A stretch of 64,000 nt of DNA from the NCBI GenBank assembly GCA_029207755.1, contig JARCOQ010000003.1, positions 42,552,144-42,616,143 of the forward strand, in the 5' to 3' direction. The notes beneath the pieces were generated by a model that did no database searches, was not told the DNA's origin, and saw nothing but the letters and a program-made list of their open reading frames with translations. Origin of the DNA: Chamaea fasciata (taxonomy: Eukaryota > Chordata > Aves > Passeriformes > Sylviidae). The translations under genes and the position numbers were made by a program. This document shows, one piece after another, positions 52,729 through 64,000 of this stretch. The number at the start of each line of letters is the position of its first letter. Positions within the stretch are counted from its first letter, which is position 1.

Positions 52729-52800
52729 ACAGATGAACAATGAAGCACAGGGAAGGTTGGCCTGCCTCTGACAGCTGTCTGGGATCAAACAGGAGACTTC
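52729..52800 (+). mobile_element. MIR-like ancient SINE core
   Basis: The order 'acagatgaacaatgaagcac', 'agggaaggttggcctgcctc' and 'gggatcaaacaggagac' parallels the amniote MIR consensus, which reads approximately 'acagatgaggaaactgaggc', 'agagaggttaagtgacttgc' and 'gggattcgaacccaggtct'. Only the central ~70 bases are visible and the divergence is large. MIR-type relics are known in birds at low density. Chance similarity cannot be excluded. Confidence 0.4.
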
Positions 52801-53990
52801 AGTTACCAGTTGCTGCTGCTGGGTCGGTAAGTACCAGATCCCAAGCTCACTGCAAGGCTACCACTAACTTAGGCAGACTACAAATCAGACTGTGAATAAG
52901 CACCGTGTTCTCTCAAATAGACTGAACGGAATTTGAAAGATGGGAGATAAGAGCTCTTTCCAAGACAGGGCAGAAACAGATGCCCTGGTTTCCCTTGTAG
53001 CAAAGTCCTGAACTAAAAAACATTTAGTATTGGCACCAAGGATGGGAAAAGCAGAGACACAGGAGTACCTTTATGGATTGACAGAGGTTAGAGTATCGTT
53101 GCAGGCCACGCTGTAGGGATGTGGCAATCCTGTCTTTCTGTTAAATAGCTACAAGCTAGTTTAAGAGGGACAAGCCTTATTTTTCAACAAATAATATAGC
53201 TTAATTAATCAAAGAGAAGACATATGCATTCAAGCTCTGCAGCAGTTTTTCTCTGACAACAGTCCCCTCCCTGTGAGTCTGTGTCATGTGGTAGTATAAG
53301 TATGGGCTAAACTGCACTTAAGACTGAGTAAACAATATGATTTCAAAAGCAATTGGGAAAAGGAGCATGGAAATTGAATGAAGCCCAGAAATATGTTCTG
53401 AATCCCCACCCCAATCACACTGTGGGAGAAACTTGACATTGCCATAAATAAAAATGTAAATTAAAAACCTTTCCATAGTTTCTGCAGAGCATTCTCATGG
53501 GGCCCAAGATGGCTGTTGATAGCCAAGAATGCATTATGCTGAAGGATAACAGGTTCTGCAAAATCCTATCAAGTTTTATGGAAAATGATAACATTCCTGC
53601 CAGCTTAATGAGCCACCACTTCAAGGCTCTTAGGATTGGTACACCCACTACTGAAATATATGGATGGTGCTTGCAACCTTGCAGGAGAGATAAAATCCTC
53701 CAGCAGTCCTGTGGTGTTAGCCAAGCTAAACTATCTTCCATCTCTGACAACCACACAGCAATACTCACTCCTGACATGTTCCTATAAATATTCTGAGCCT
53801 CTACAGAAACCTACTGGCTTCAGCCCCAGCCTGCTCTGTAGGGTTTTCCTGAAAAGCTTTACGGCTTTACGAATAAGGTAGGCCCCAGATTAACCTCTAT
53901 TCTCAGATTTTTCCTTTAAAAAGCCCCTGCAAACAGCTAGAATGGCTACCTCAAAACCTCTACACTGCTCAGAGGTCTCTGCCCAAACCA
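52801..53990. other. Unique non-coding sequence, no gene seen
   Basis: Overlapping open frames of up to 120 codons near 53415-53880 lie on both strands and have no recognisable product. Confidence 0.5.
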
Positions 53991-54367
53991 TGGGCTCATT
54001 TGTTTTCCTCAGGAACATGAAGGCTCTGGGAACTTTGGCACAGAGCTGTTTTGGGAAGAGGTGAATGTGGTTGTGAAGCCAGGCAGTTCAGGAGAAGAAG
54101 CATGGAGCGGGCGCAGGACCAGACAAAGGCAGACGCCTGAGCAAGCACAGTGTGTGGCCCTGGGAAGAGCCCAGAGAGAGGGGGCTTTTGGGTGGGGGGC
54201 TTGGCCAAAACAGCTGGAGAAGCTGTGAACAGAGAAACACTCTCCCGTGACTTGACCCCTGCTGTGTAACACAGGACTTTGTTTCTCCTTTGTAAATAAA
54301 CAAAGCTGCTTGCATGAAACTACCTAAGCCTTGCACTAACTTTTATTCCTGACTGGAACTACCTACA
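53991..54367 (+). mobile_element. LTR-like block with poly(A) signal, ends unresolved
   Basis: A GC- and purine-rich U3-like segment ('gtggccctgggaagagccca', 'ggtggggggcttggcc') is followed by 'cacaggactttgtttctcct' and 'tgtaaataaacaaagctgct', with AATAAA at 54295. A ~65-base U5-like tail follows, ending 'ggaactacctaca'. The layout resembles avian ERV LTRs. The start at 'tgggctcatttg' and the end at 54367 are guesses and share no target duplication. A 3' UTR-like fragment or retrocopy is an alternative. Confidence 0.42.
54295..54300 (+). terminator. AATAAA poly(A) signal of the 54-kb LTR-like block
   Basis: A canonical hexamer in 'tgtaaataaacaaagc', downstream of a T-rich stretch. Confidence 0.45.
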
Positions 54368-57300
54368 AGATTGTGGACTTTAGACAGCCCCATGGGTGGA
54401 AAAGGAACAGCAGGGTTTTGTGCAGACAGACAACCCAGCAATACATTAAAGACACGTATTGAAGGGATCTGTGGCAGAAGTGAACAGAAGACACTGATGG
54501 CAGGGGGGGTAATATTTAGTAGAATCCATAAGATCTTCTTCCTTCTTCAAGAAATGGTATCTGATGTAAATAAGTTCAAATAGGATTTTCCCCAGTTTCA
54601 ATTCCTGACTGTAAGTACAGGCAAATTCTTCTGCTGCCTCATTTTTTTGTGTGTATGCACCAAGTTAATGGGGAAGTGTTTGTGTTTCTTTAAGTAGCTA
54701 GGAGGTGGGTTACCACTGGCTTCCTTAATCCAGGTACCTTGTTATCCTAATTAAAAACCAAAATCAGCTTTGATCTCCCTACAACTTCATTGCATAACCA
54801 GCTTCATTTACTATTGTTTAAGCTCAGTTTGCTTTCCATGATGAAAAGAATTTGTATTTCACACTGAGCAGGAAGTCCTACTTTAATGTTTCCTGGTTTT
54901 GATCTCCTTAAAGGGAATTAAATTATATTCCTGGTTAAAAAAAAAATGCATGGCAAACAGATTACTGAGTCACTAGACTTGCCAAATCATGAGCCAACAG
55001 GGCAGCAGGCTGGACACATGGAGGGTGAAGTTGCTCCATTCTCTTGCTTTAAATGTAAAAAGGACTGTGGAGATGGTTCAAATCTGGTTTCTGACCCCCT
55101 TTTGTTGCAGTTTTTGCTGCCTTTCCAGACTGGCTTCTCACACCTGTTCAACTGGACCTTTTCACCTCCTCACCCTGTTCCCTTGTACGAGGAACACAAG
55201 CAGAGTTATGACAACTGCTCTGGCCACTAGATGGGGTGTGGGAAACCTCAACCACCCCTTCTTTCTTCCTGGCAAAACATTTCTCGGGGGACTCTTTTGA
55301 CTCCTTTGATTGCTGTAGCACTGAAGATGTTGGGAACTACCGGGCTGGAGCAGCCCAAGAGCTATTGTCGGTTTCTGCATCCCCAGCTTTTCTCCAAGGG
55401 CACCTCTGGTGTGTACCCTACCTGCTTTGACCCTCCTCAGTGCTGGCATGCCTGGAAGCTGTGCTGCAGAGCTCTACTCTGGCCAGAAAGGATGTCCCAT
55501 CCCTTGCTGTTCTGCATGTGCAGGGCACCAGGCTCTGTTGGCTGCCATGCCTTCGTGACACAGCCAGGTTCCTGACAAAATCTGTATTAAGACAATCTGC
55601 TGCTTTCTGCAGGAGTCTGAAGGGAGCAAGTGAGTTTGCTCCTGATGACGCAGGGAAAAGCTTTCTAGGCTGCTGAGAGGCATTTTAGATCATTGAAGAA
55701 CATTGATCTTTGACCTGCTCTCCAAACATGCTCCAGACTGTATCCCAGAGCTTATGTTTCATTTTGCATGGTAGCTGGGGAGATGTACTTGTTGCCAGGT
55801 AGCCAGACTCACAGCGTGGCAAAGCCCAGAAAAGCAAATGGGACTAACATATCTTCTCACTATGCATACTATATAAATCCAAGGAACTAGCTGCCACATA
55901 AAGCACTCAGCTGCCTCTTTTGGACAACAGAGGGGATCGAATTGCTTTAATTCTCTTCCCTCTTTGCCCTGAGGCAGGTAAGAATCAGCTTTTGTGACTC
56001 TGGGAGATGCCTCTGGTTTCCTGCTGCTCCCCGGCAAGTGCTTTTGGCATTCGCGGGGGTGACCCAGGAAACGCCGGTGCAGGGGGAAGGGAAGCTGAGC
56101 TCTCAGGGTTTGAAGTGTTCTGGCTTCTCATCTTACCACTCAAAGGAAGCAGGAAAGAAAATGTTGACACGTTTTCCCCACCAGTTGCCCCACATAAAAA
56201 CAGTTATCTGCTTAAATGATTACAGAGAGGCTGAACTTTGCAATGGGTTGTCTGCAAGTTAATCCTCTGCGTCTCCGTCAATCGGTGTCACAGGAGTTAA
56301 CAAGAGGCCAGAAAGAGACAGCAGGTAAAATGTAGCCACTTAAAATGGAAGTCAAACAAACCTCTCTTGTGAGTGTGTTATAATTTTACAGGGTTTGCTT
56401 CCTTTATACCCTCCCCTGCTTAGTGTGTGATAATCTTGGCCTGCTGTTCCCTCCTCTTTTATCCCATCAGCAGCTGGGCCCTCACAATTTTCCCCAAAAG
56501 GGCGTTGTTTATACTTGTACATTTTATTACCTCTTTCCTCCCTGCAAACCCTCCCGTTTCCATGCTGTTTAACATGCAGTTAGAACAGCAGGACTCCTGA
56601 AGAAGCTCTGGCCGGTCAGTGCCCTTGGAGATGCTCTGGATCACACAGTGAGCCTCCTGAGATGTATTGGTGCATGACTGAGCTTTAGAGGGCCAACAAA
56701 GCCCCAGACCCATTTACAGAGCAAGTTCTTCCTTAAATCACTGCCTGATATTGCAGGTTGTTTGACCTCGGGGCAATTAATAGGGAGTAACAAGGTGAAA
56801 AGTGTCCTGGGTGACCCTGGGCAGTGTCCAGGCCATTGGCTAGTCCTGTTTTAGCCCTCATTTGGACTGGTGTGGCTGTTCCCTGACTTATTCTAGTGAG
56901 ACCCTGCAAGCCCTAAGGCCCCATGCAATTGCCCTGAGACCTTATCCCTGAAACCAGCCCTAAGCACAATTTGGAGTAGGACTGGGCTCTTAGGGGCAAA
57001 CACTTGGCTACTGTCACCCTCCTGTGATGAATCTAGATGGTGTGACTGCATGCTTTCATCTCGTGAGAGGAGTAGAGTCCAGCATGCCTGAAAAAGCGAA
57101 TTTTTGGCTAAATAGGGCAGGAAAGGCGAGAGCACATACAGCCATTATGTCTGCCTGTACAGCCTACACAAATGCTATGGGCCAGCTGGACAAGGCAAAT
57201 AAGAAATTTGCACAGATATCTACCTGGCTCACAGACTCAGACAAGTATCTGCACATACGAGTTCGTGTGTATACAGCAGACCGATTCCAAGCCAAACACA

Positions 57301-60300
57301 AATTATTCCACTAACTCCAGTGGGACAAAATTTGTTTGTGCAGTTTCGGAGGCCAGCCTGAAAACTTGGAAAGAATATTTTCCAGGCATTTGACCAGTTT
57401 CTGGGTAATCTGAAAAATGGTATCTTTTACAGAGATTTATACAGCTATAGATACACCCTCACATATGCACATATGTATATTTGAGAGCTTTTAACTGTCT
57501 TTTCTATTTGTTTTACCTGCATCTTACTCTAATTGTAAACTCACTCTGAAATGTGAGGATTAAGGGAAGTTAACCTGAGTTGCTCAGAGTACAGTTTTTG
57601 GCCTACAAAATGAATAGGAGCCGTTTTTGAGGAAGGGAGGATGCATTTTGCTTCCTACATACAGTTAGCATCAGCAGTCTTTAGTTCTACTTAAATGTAA
57701 GGGAAACATTAGCAAGGAGGGAAGTGCCTTGCATTTTTTGAAGTCTATTATTAAAATATAACAAAAATCAGACAAAAGTTTGTGTTTCGACCCACTGAAA
57801 CATCCATGTCTTTTGGACTGTTCTTGGCAGGAAAAAAATAATTTCTTCCATATGGTTGGGGTAACTCCATTGTGCGAGAACTGCTGAAGTGGTGGCTCAG
57901 ATTCTTTATGTTTGTTTTCTTGTGCGATGGCAAATTTCCCTGCACCTGAAGGCAGCTCACTGCAGCACTGTCACCTGGGGGCTGGAGCCAGTAACCCTCC
58001 TGTTGCCCCCTAAACTGTAGACTGAAAGGGCTTCCAAGTGGCTGATTGCAGGGTGCAAGGCAGGCATCCTCACTTCCCACAAGGTTCCTGTGCCTCGGGT
58101 TGGCAATGCGTGTGTGCCTGGGTGGGATGCTCTTGGTGTTGTGGATATCAGGTTTTTCTTCTCACCCTAATTTGGCTGGCCTGTGCTCACAGGTAACGGA
58201 AAACAGCAAGGTCTTCTGAAGCTGGGCAGATTTTCATCAGCAAGGAGGCTGCCTTCCCAAGGTAATATGGCAATATCCCAGCCATCAAAGGGTCCATGTG
58301 GGCACGTGGCTTACCTTTCTCACCTCACCTCCAGTTATCAAAGCAAGCAGGACATGACTGTACTGTGCACTCCTGTTGGAAATACCAGAATCAAATCAAG
58401 GCTTCTGGAGACAGCTTCTCAAAAGGGAGATTTGAAAGAACTTGTGTGCTCCCCTCCAGATGATTTTATCTCTGACTCACCACATGAAAATGCAAGATAC
58501 CATAGGAAAGAATCCTTCCTTCTTTCCATGTGCTGTTTGCTTGTTTGTTTCCATGTAAATGGGGTTAGGTTTAGGGTTGGCCTGGTAACAGAGGCCACTG
58601 TGCTCCACAGTGTTCCCTCCCCTTGCCCAAGTGCACGGAAAAGGTAAATTTAGCTCTTTGCTCATCCTTCTATTTGTGTGTTAGTGCTAACACAGACATC
58701 TTCACTCAAAAGCTGAGATATTAAAAAAATTGATTGTAGGAAGAAAGCACAGCTTAATGGATTGAGCAGCAACTTATAGGTCAGGCATTGAACTTCCAGC
58801 TGTGACTACTCATGGCTGACAGTCACCACCCTCTGTCACAACTTTTGGGAGCTGAAAAAGCCCTGCTGAGCATGGCAGCACCTGGGAATGATGTTGAACC
58901 CAGGGCAGTCTGCTGGCCTCAGTGCTGCTGCCCCTGACTGACGAGCCACAGCCAGTGCCCAGCAAAGACCTCTGCCAGGGCAGTCAGTTGTTTGAGCTAA
59001 GGCAGTGAAAATAGGAAGAGAGTAGCATATGAGAAATGGCTTTAAAAAATGAAACGGCTTCAAATACATCTTGCCAGGGGGTTGATTAAGAAAAATAATA
59101 AAATATATTGGGTGAGTTCAAATAAATACAAATACTGGAAAGGGTTTTATTATATTTATAAACATTTTGTGTTTATTTCCCTCTTTTTTTGTTCCCCCAG
59201 CTCTGTCTGGCAGAGTGAAAAAATAGATAAGTGACACAAGGAGAAAAAGAACAAAGGATGCAAAATAAGAATTTTTTAGTGGGAGAAAGCACCTAAAAAC
59301 TGGGGAGAGAGGATTTACCCAGAAATTGTTGTTTTAAAATAAGTGCCATTTTCAATGGGGAAAAAGAAAAAAAAAAAAAAAGAAAAGAAAAAGAAAAAGA
59401 AAAAAAAGAAAAAACCCCACTCATAACAAATAGTTGTAGCCGCAAAATGAGATACCAAAGCTGTGGTTTGGCTTTGCTTAATAACTTTTATGCCCAGAAG
59501 CACATTCCTGCGGGTGACATGGAGGAATTCTTGACCCAGAGGCATTTAAAGGTACCTGAGGAAGTCAGAGCTGGTGGGGGGATAGTTGCAGGATTCACAT
59601 GAAGTTGTGAACACTCAGTCTTTCATACCTGCACCATGGGCTCCAGACATGCACTCAGCAAGAGTGCAGGAACTCCTGGGATGCTGCTCTTAATGCAGTG
59701 CCATAACACAAGCACTCATTTTCAGGCAGCATTTGCACGTGAATGATGGGGTAGGTCTGTGACCCCTCTCCTGGGAGGTAACCAAGCAGTCCTAAATGCC
59801 TGCATCCACTTGGAGCGTGGAGAGGATTTGGAGACCTCCTCCGGGCAGAATGACAGACAACCTCCTTCAGCCCAAGGAGAGCCACTGCTAAGTCTCACTG
59901 TCACAGCACGCCACCGCGCCATTGGCAGCCCATCCTGCTGATAGCAGAGCTACACAATGGTCAGTTCATTACTGCAGCAAAAACGTCTAACAAAAGCTAG
60001 AGCCAAATAAATTAAGGCATTAGGATCTCATTTTCTACAGCATTAACACTATGATGAATGTGAAATCTAATCCCTGCTGGCATCATCAATACCAAAGACG
60101 ACAGTGCTGTGTGTCAAGGGGTGTTGTCAGAGTCCCTCAGGAATTGTATGCAGTTATCAGAAAACCTTGAGTTTCTTTCCCCCTCCTCACCAGCTGTCTC
60201 TGCTTACAGGAGGCCACCTTATTTCCCACCAGTGAAGGACCAACAGTACAATGGCAGGCACATGCTGAAGATGGAAACAAAGATTTTTCTTCAAAATTAT

Positions 60301-63300
60301 TTTGGGAGTGAGCTGTTACTTGGAAGCAGAGAGAGAAGCTCGTGTTAGAATAGCTGCTCCAAGAACAGTAACTCTGCCTGGATGGATTTATAATAGCCAC
60401 TTTAACTGGTGCCAGGAAGACACTGAACTTCCAGTGAGTCATTTTTCCACAGTCGTGAATAGGTTAGGATGAACTTCAGGTATGTGCTTTGTTTTTTATG
60501 ATATAACAACCACAGCAAAGCTCTGAATCCCTCCAGATTTACCCACAGGGAATGGCTGTGCCCATTTTTCTTGGGAGTTTTTACTTGAAACTCTGTATTC
60601 TGCACAGGAAAGGCTAAGAGATGTTATCTAGAAGAGCATTGGGTTTGGGTTTTCTGTCTCTCAACACCTTCACACCCAAATTCCACTCAAGTCTAAGAAA
60701 AAGCCTTGTAATTGATAAGGGGTAGGGACATTGGACAGCTTCAAGGAGTTAGAACCTGCAGAACTGTAGATGCTACAGGGCCTAGTGGCCATGTTTGCTG
60801 CATGTATCAAAGCCTTCTCACAATCTTTTTTTCTACCTAGAATTCCCCCACACAGGTGTACCCTGTGGCTCCAGATCTTCTCCAAGCTTTCTGCCTTTCC
60901 CCATGTGTTTCCTTCAGCTCAGAGTTACCCTTTCCTCCAGGTCAAGAAGAAACTTGTCTCAAGGTGCACCTCAATTTCCCTTAATTCCCTTGGCTTTTTG
61001 AACCTTACTTTTTATTCCTGTTCTACCCCAACTCTTTCCTTTCTCTTTCAGGGACACAAAGTTTCAGGCAACACTTGATTTGTTAGATATTGTCTGGGAG
61101 GTGTGGACCACCACCACCTGATAGCTTTGGATGTGGCTGTCCCCGTTTCCCCTTACGTTTCTGTTACATCCTCTGGGCTTTGCTAAATGTCACCAAAATC
61201 TATGCAGGGAGAGGGCGGTAGAACAGCCCCTGAAACTTTGGAAGCACTGTGTCAAAATGAGTCAAAGCTGTGCTTTAACACCCAAACAGTACTGCCTAAC
61301 TGGGCATAACTGTTTGCAAACTCTAACAAGTAGACCTGTATGGTAGTAAAAATCCTACTGCTTTTGCTGAAACTAGGAGGTCTCATCTCATGTCAGGCCT
61401 TCCTCATGTGCTCTAAGAAATGGCAACTACCAAACTGGCTTAGATAAAGCAAGAACTGCTTTTAAACTGAAGCTTTATTGTGCCCAATGATTTTTTCCTA
61501 ATTAGCTTTGGAAAAGCTGCTGTTAACTTTTATTGCTTTTTCTGGTTTCATACACCTGTGGCTTTGCTGTGCATCCTGAAGGATAAGGATCAAACTGTCA
61601 ACAGCAGGGTGCTGCTTGTTACAATTCAGGCCTGCCCCAACAAAGGTGGGAAGGAAACTTTTTGATAGAAACACGTTTTTGGTGTAGTTCTTGTGCCTGT
61701 GGTTTAGCCTTTGGGCTTGGGCATGACCTTCTGGGGGCATCTCCTAGACTTTCTGGGGTCACTAGGGTGGTGCACACCAGCAACTGGAGACCATCAGCGC
61801 CATCAAGCAAGGATGAAGAGAGAATCTTCAACTCCCTGTTTCTGCTCTGGTTTGCCCGTATTTCATGGCCTATCTCCATCTGATCTGTACATTCCTGGTA
61901 GCATACCTCCCTGGAAAGGTATACCTTTGTTTGTTTTGTGCTATACTTTTGAGGAGGATCCTCCTTACTTACTGAGAGCAGTGTCTGCAGCCTGGCAGAG
62001 GGGAGACACACACTGTCCTTTCCCCTCCACCCCGCCTGGGCCATTCCTGGGCTTCTGCCATGGCCCAGAAGGAAAGGGCACGCTGTTCTCTGCCAGCACA
62101 GGGGACAGGCTGCTGGCAGCCAGCACCAGCAGCCGAAGGCGAGGCGTCGCATCGTCTCAGGGACTGTAAATACAGCACACATCTTTTTGTTGTTGTGTCA
62201 TAATCACAATGTCCCTATAATGTAGTTTGTTTAACTGGATGACTTCAGTGCTAAAAATAAGTGGATCTTGCAGTTTCCAGGACAACCACTATCCCAACGG
62301 CTTATCTCGGCGCCTCTCCTCTGTCAAAAGGATGTTCTAAACAGAGCTGGCCATGAATATTAAAAATGAAGCATACACACAATAAAGCATTCCCTGGGAA
62401 GAGCCCCATGTTTTAATGGTATATGTTATGCTAATAGGACAGTTGCCTCTCAGAGACATGCTTAATTCAAAAGCAACACACTATGGGGTGAGATTGCAAG
62501 TAAGCAGGAATGTAATGTGTATTTCTTTCTTCTTGCATTTTTTTTTTAAAATTCAATCTCTCTCTGGTGCTTAGAGTGGCTCACTAGGCAGCACTTTCTG
62601 TCTCTAGCCCAGAAATCCATAAATTGAAACCTTGCATGTGTGCTCTGAGCCCACACAGTGAGATGGCTGCAGGGGGACAGAGAGCTGCTGCCTGGCAGGT
62701 GGCACCTGGTGGCAAGGACAGCCTGGCTGCCTCTGTGGGCATGAGGGTGCTGGTGCTTCTTATACTGAGCCAGCGAAGAAACAGCTTGCACAAACAATGC
62801 CTGGCTTTTCTGAACCCGAAATTCAGCTGCTCTTCCCAATAGGAGTAGAGATGAATTGCTCATTTGGAGGACTCAGAGATTTAAAAAAGCCTCCTAGCAA
62901 GGAAATGGTTGCATTATTACATGTCTGCATTCCTCCAGCTTTTTATTGTCTATTCCTTTTTCCTTCCTCCTCCCCTCTCAGACAAAGAAAAAAGCCTTGA
63001 AGAAAAAATCAGAAGTCTTAGGAAATCAAAGGGGCCATTTTTCACCTCTGTATCTGGACAAAAAGGAAGAGATAATTTAGACAGTAGGATTGGTTTTCAA
63101 GTACAGGCTGCGTGGAAGCTGCCTACTGAGCAGTAAAACTCTCGCAAGAACTGGTGAGACGCATGCCCAGATCATAGGTTTTGAGTGAAACAATTGGTTC
63201 ACTATTAATCAAACAGTTTGATTCCATGATTACAAAGAAATGTTCAGTGTTATTGATGCAATACAGCAAAGTCTCATACAAAAACAGCCACCTCAGCAAA

Positions 63301-64000
63301 TGCAGCATCATTTCCTCCAACAATATTTACTGACAGAAAATAGCAAATTAGTTTTAAAATATTGCCCATTTATTTCTAGCTCTACAGTTATATTTTTAAC
63401 AAAACTTTCTATTTATCTGAAGGCACATTTATGCAGTAACTGGCATGAGGGCAGTGAGCTAGACCATCAGATGTTATACACGGACTAGGTTTCAGTGCCC
63501 AGAATTTAATTTTAATCAGATGAGGATCAAGCCCGTTGTTAGGAGACCTTCTGAAAACCACCAGTTGTTTATGAGAGCTGACAGCAAATACAACTGTTCA
63601 GTCCTTATGCGCTGAACCCAGAAATTTTCAAGGTGACTGACTTGGCTGCAGGACAGCTGCCATTTTATGAAGTTTGCATGGAAAGCTTCAGAAAAGAAGT
63701 GGATCCTGAGCTCCCACTGAGACTTACTGTCTACTTCTTAATATTTTGTTGGTTTTATTTTTTCCTCTCAAAACTGATTCTGACTCCCTATGGATAGTTA
63801 ATTTTCTTCAGGAAAACAATGTAGCAAAAATACCTGTCCTCCTTTGGTCTGAAAATATGGACTGTGAATCTCACATAAACAAAGTGACTGAATTTTTCTG
63901 ATGCATTTCAGGTTTGTAGTTCTAGCTCCAACCAGAGCTTCACTTCAAAAAGTGAAGGTATGAAAAATAATGTTACCTGGATGCTTTAAAATGTCAGAAA
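54368..64000. other. Unique non-coding sequence, no gene seen
   Basis: Open frames include 61619-62182 (minus, 187 codons), overlapped by plus-strand frames of similar length and without recognisable domains. A somewhat CpG-richer patch at 62100-62160 is too short for a CpG island. An A/G tract lies at 59361. Bases 62330-62450 are AT-rich with an octamer-like ATGCTAAT. No transposon end is visible. Confidence 0.5.
59361..59414. repeat. A-rich purine tract with (AAAAAG)n character
   Basis: About 54 bases of A with G every 4-6 bases in the second half. On the minus strand this reads as a long polypyrimidine run. The apparent minus-strand frame through it, with many Phe codons, is an artefact. 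Confidence 0.93.

Noticed and set aside
58559..58580. Telomere-like GGTTAGGTTTAGGG stretch
   Set aside because: Only two imperfect TTAGGG-type units are present, too few for an interstitial telomeric repeat.
59315..59545. Minus-strand frame with a long phenylalanine run
   Set aside because: The run is the translation of the A-rich tract at 59361 and is a low-complexity artefact.
62060..62160. Possible CpG island
   Set aside because: A handful of CpGs in about 60 bases, far below the length and density of a promoter island.
61619..62182. Minus-strand open frame of 187 codons
   Set aside because: It lies in a locally GC-richer patch where stops are scarce. A 152-codon plus-strand frame overlaps it, and no domain or splice structure is recognisable.
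1..64000. CRISPR arrays, operons, riboswitches, tRNA or rRNA genes
   Set aside because: No regularly spaced repeats, no tRNA-type internal promoter or acceptor stem and no rRNA-like sequence were seen. CR1 and LTR content mark the DNA as vertebrate, so prokaryotic features are not expected.

Overview
The window looks like non-coding nuclear DNA from a bird, most likely a songbird. CR1 LINE 3' ends, including the typical 'ccaaccc...attctatgattc' tail, occur on both strands. The LTRs resemble, from memory, the TguLTR/ERVL-type LTRs of passerine genomes. Composition is moderately AT-rich and CpG-poor, with no dense bacterial-type coding. The longest open frames (224 and 187 codons) match no protein family I recognise. 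I find no convincing exon chain, tRNA, rRNA or CRISPR array, so the window is most likely intergenic or inside a very large intron.

Layout. Bases 1-147 are the 3' end of an LTR cut by the window edge. From 148 to 22236 is mostly unique sequence with a short CR1 tail at 4193-4256, some microsatellites, a 21-bp tandem duplication and two exon-like segments of low confidence. A complete solo LTR lies at 22237-22755, with TG...CA ends and a 5-bp CCTGG target duplication. At 23594-24342 is a minus-strand CR1 whose middle is replaced by a ~175-bp segment; a second, CR1-free copy of that segment sits at 25841-26014. Another CR1 3' end lies at 31551-31723, and an older CR1-like LINE relic at 33919-34194. 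A second complete solo LTR occupies 35132-35827, with a perfect CATGG duplication. Two further LTR-like blocks, with poly(A) signals but unresolved ends, lie near 39893-40235 and 53991-54367. A possible ancient CR1 relic (40368-40530) and a MIR-like SINE core (52729-52800) complete the repeat set. The rest is unique sequence with a few homopolymer tracts.

No operon, pathway or novel defence-type system is supported. The most informative signals are the diverged ~175-bp repeat that interrupts the CR1, the two solo LTRs with intact target duplications, and a 69-bp phase-0 exon-like segment at 9953-10021. Family names come from recalled consensus features, not from a database search.
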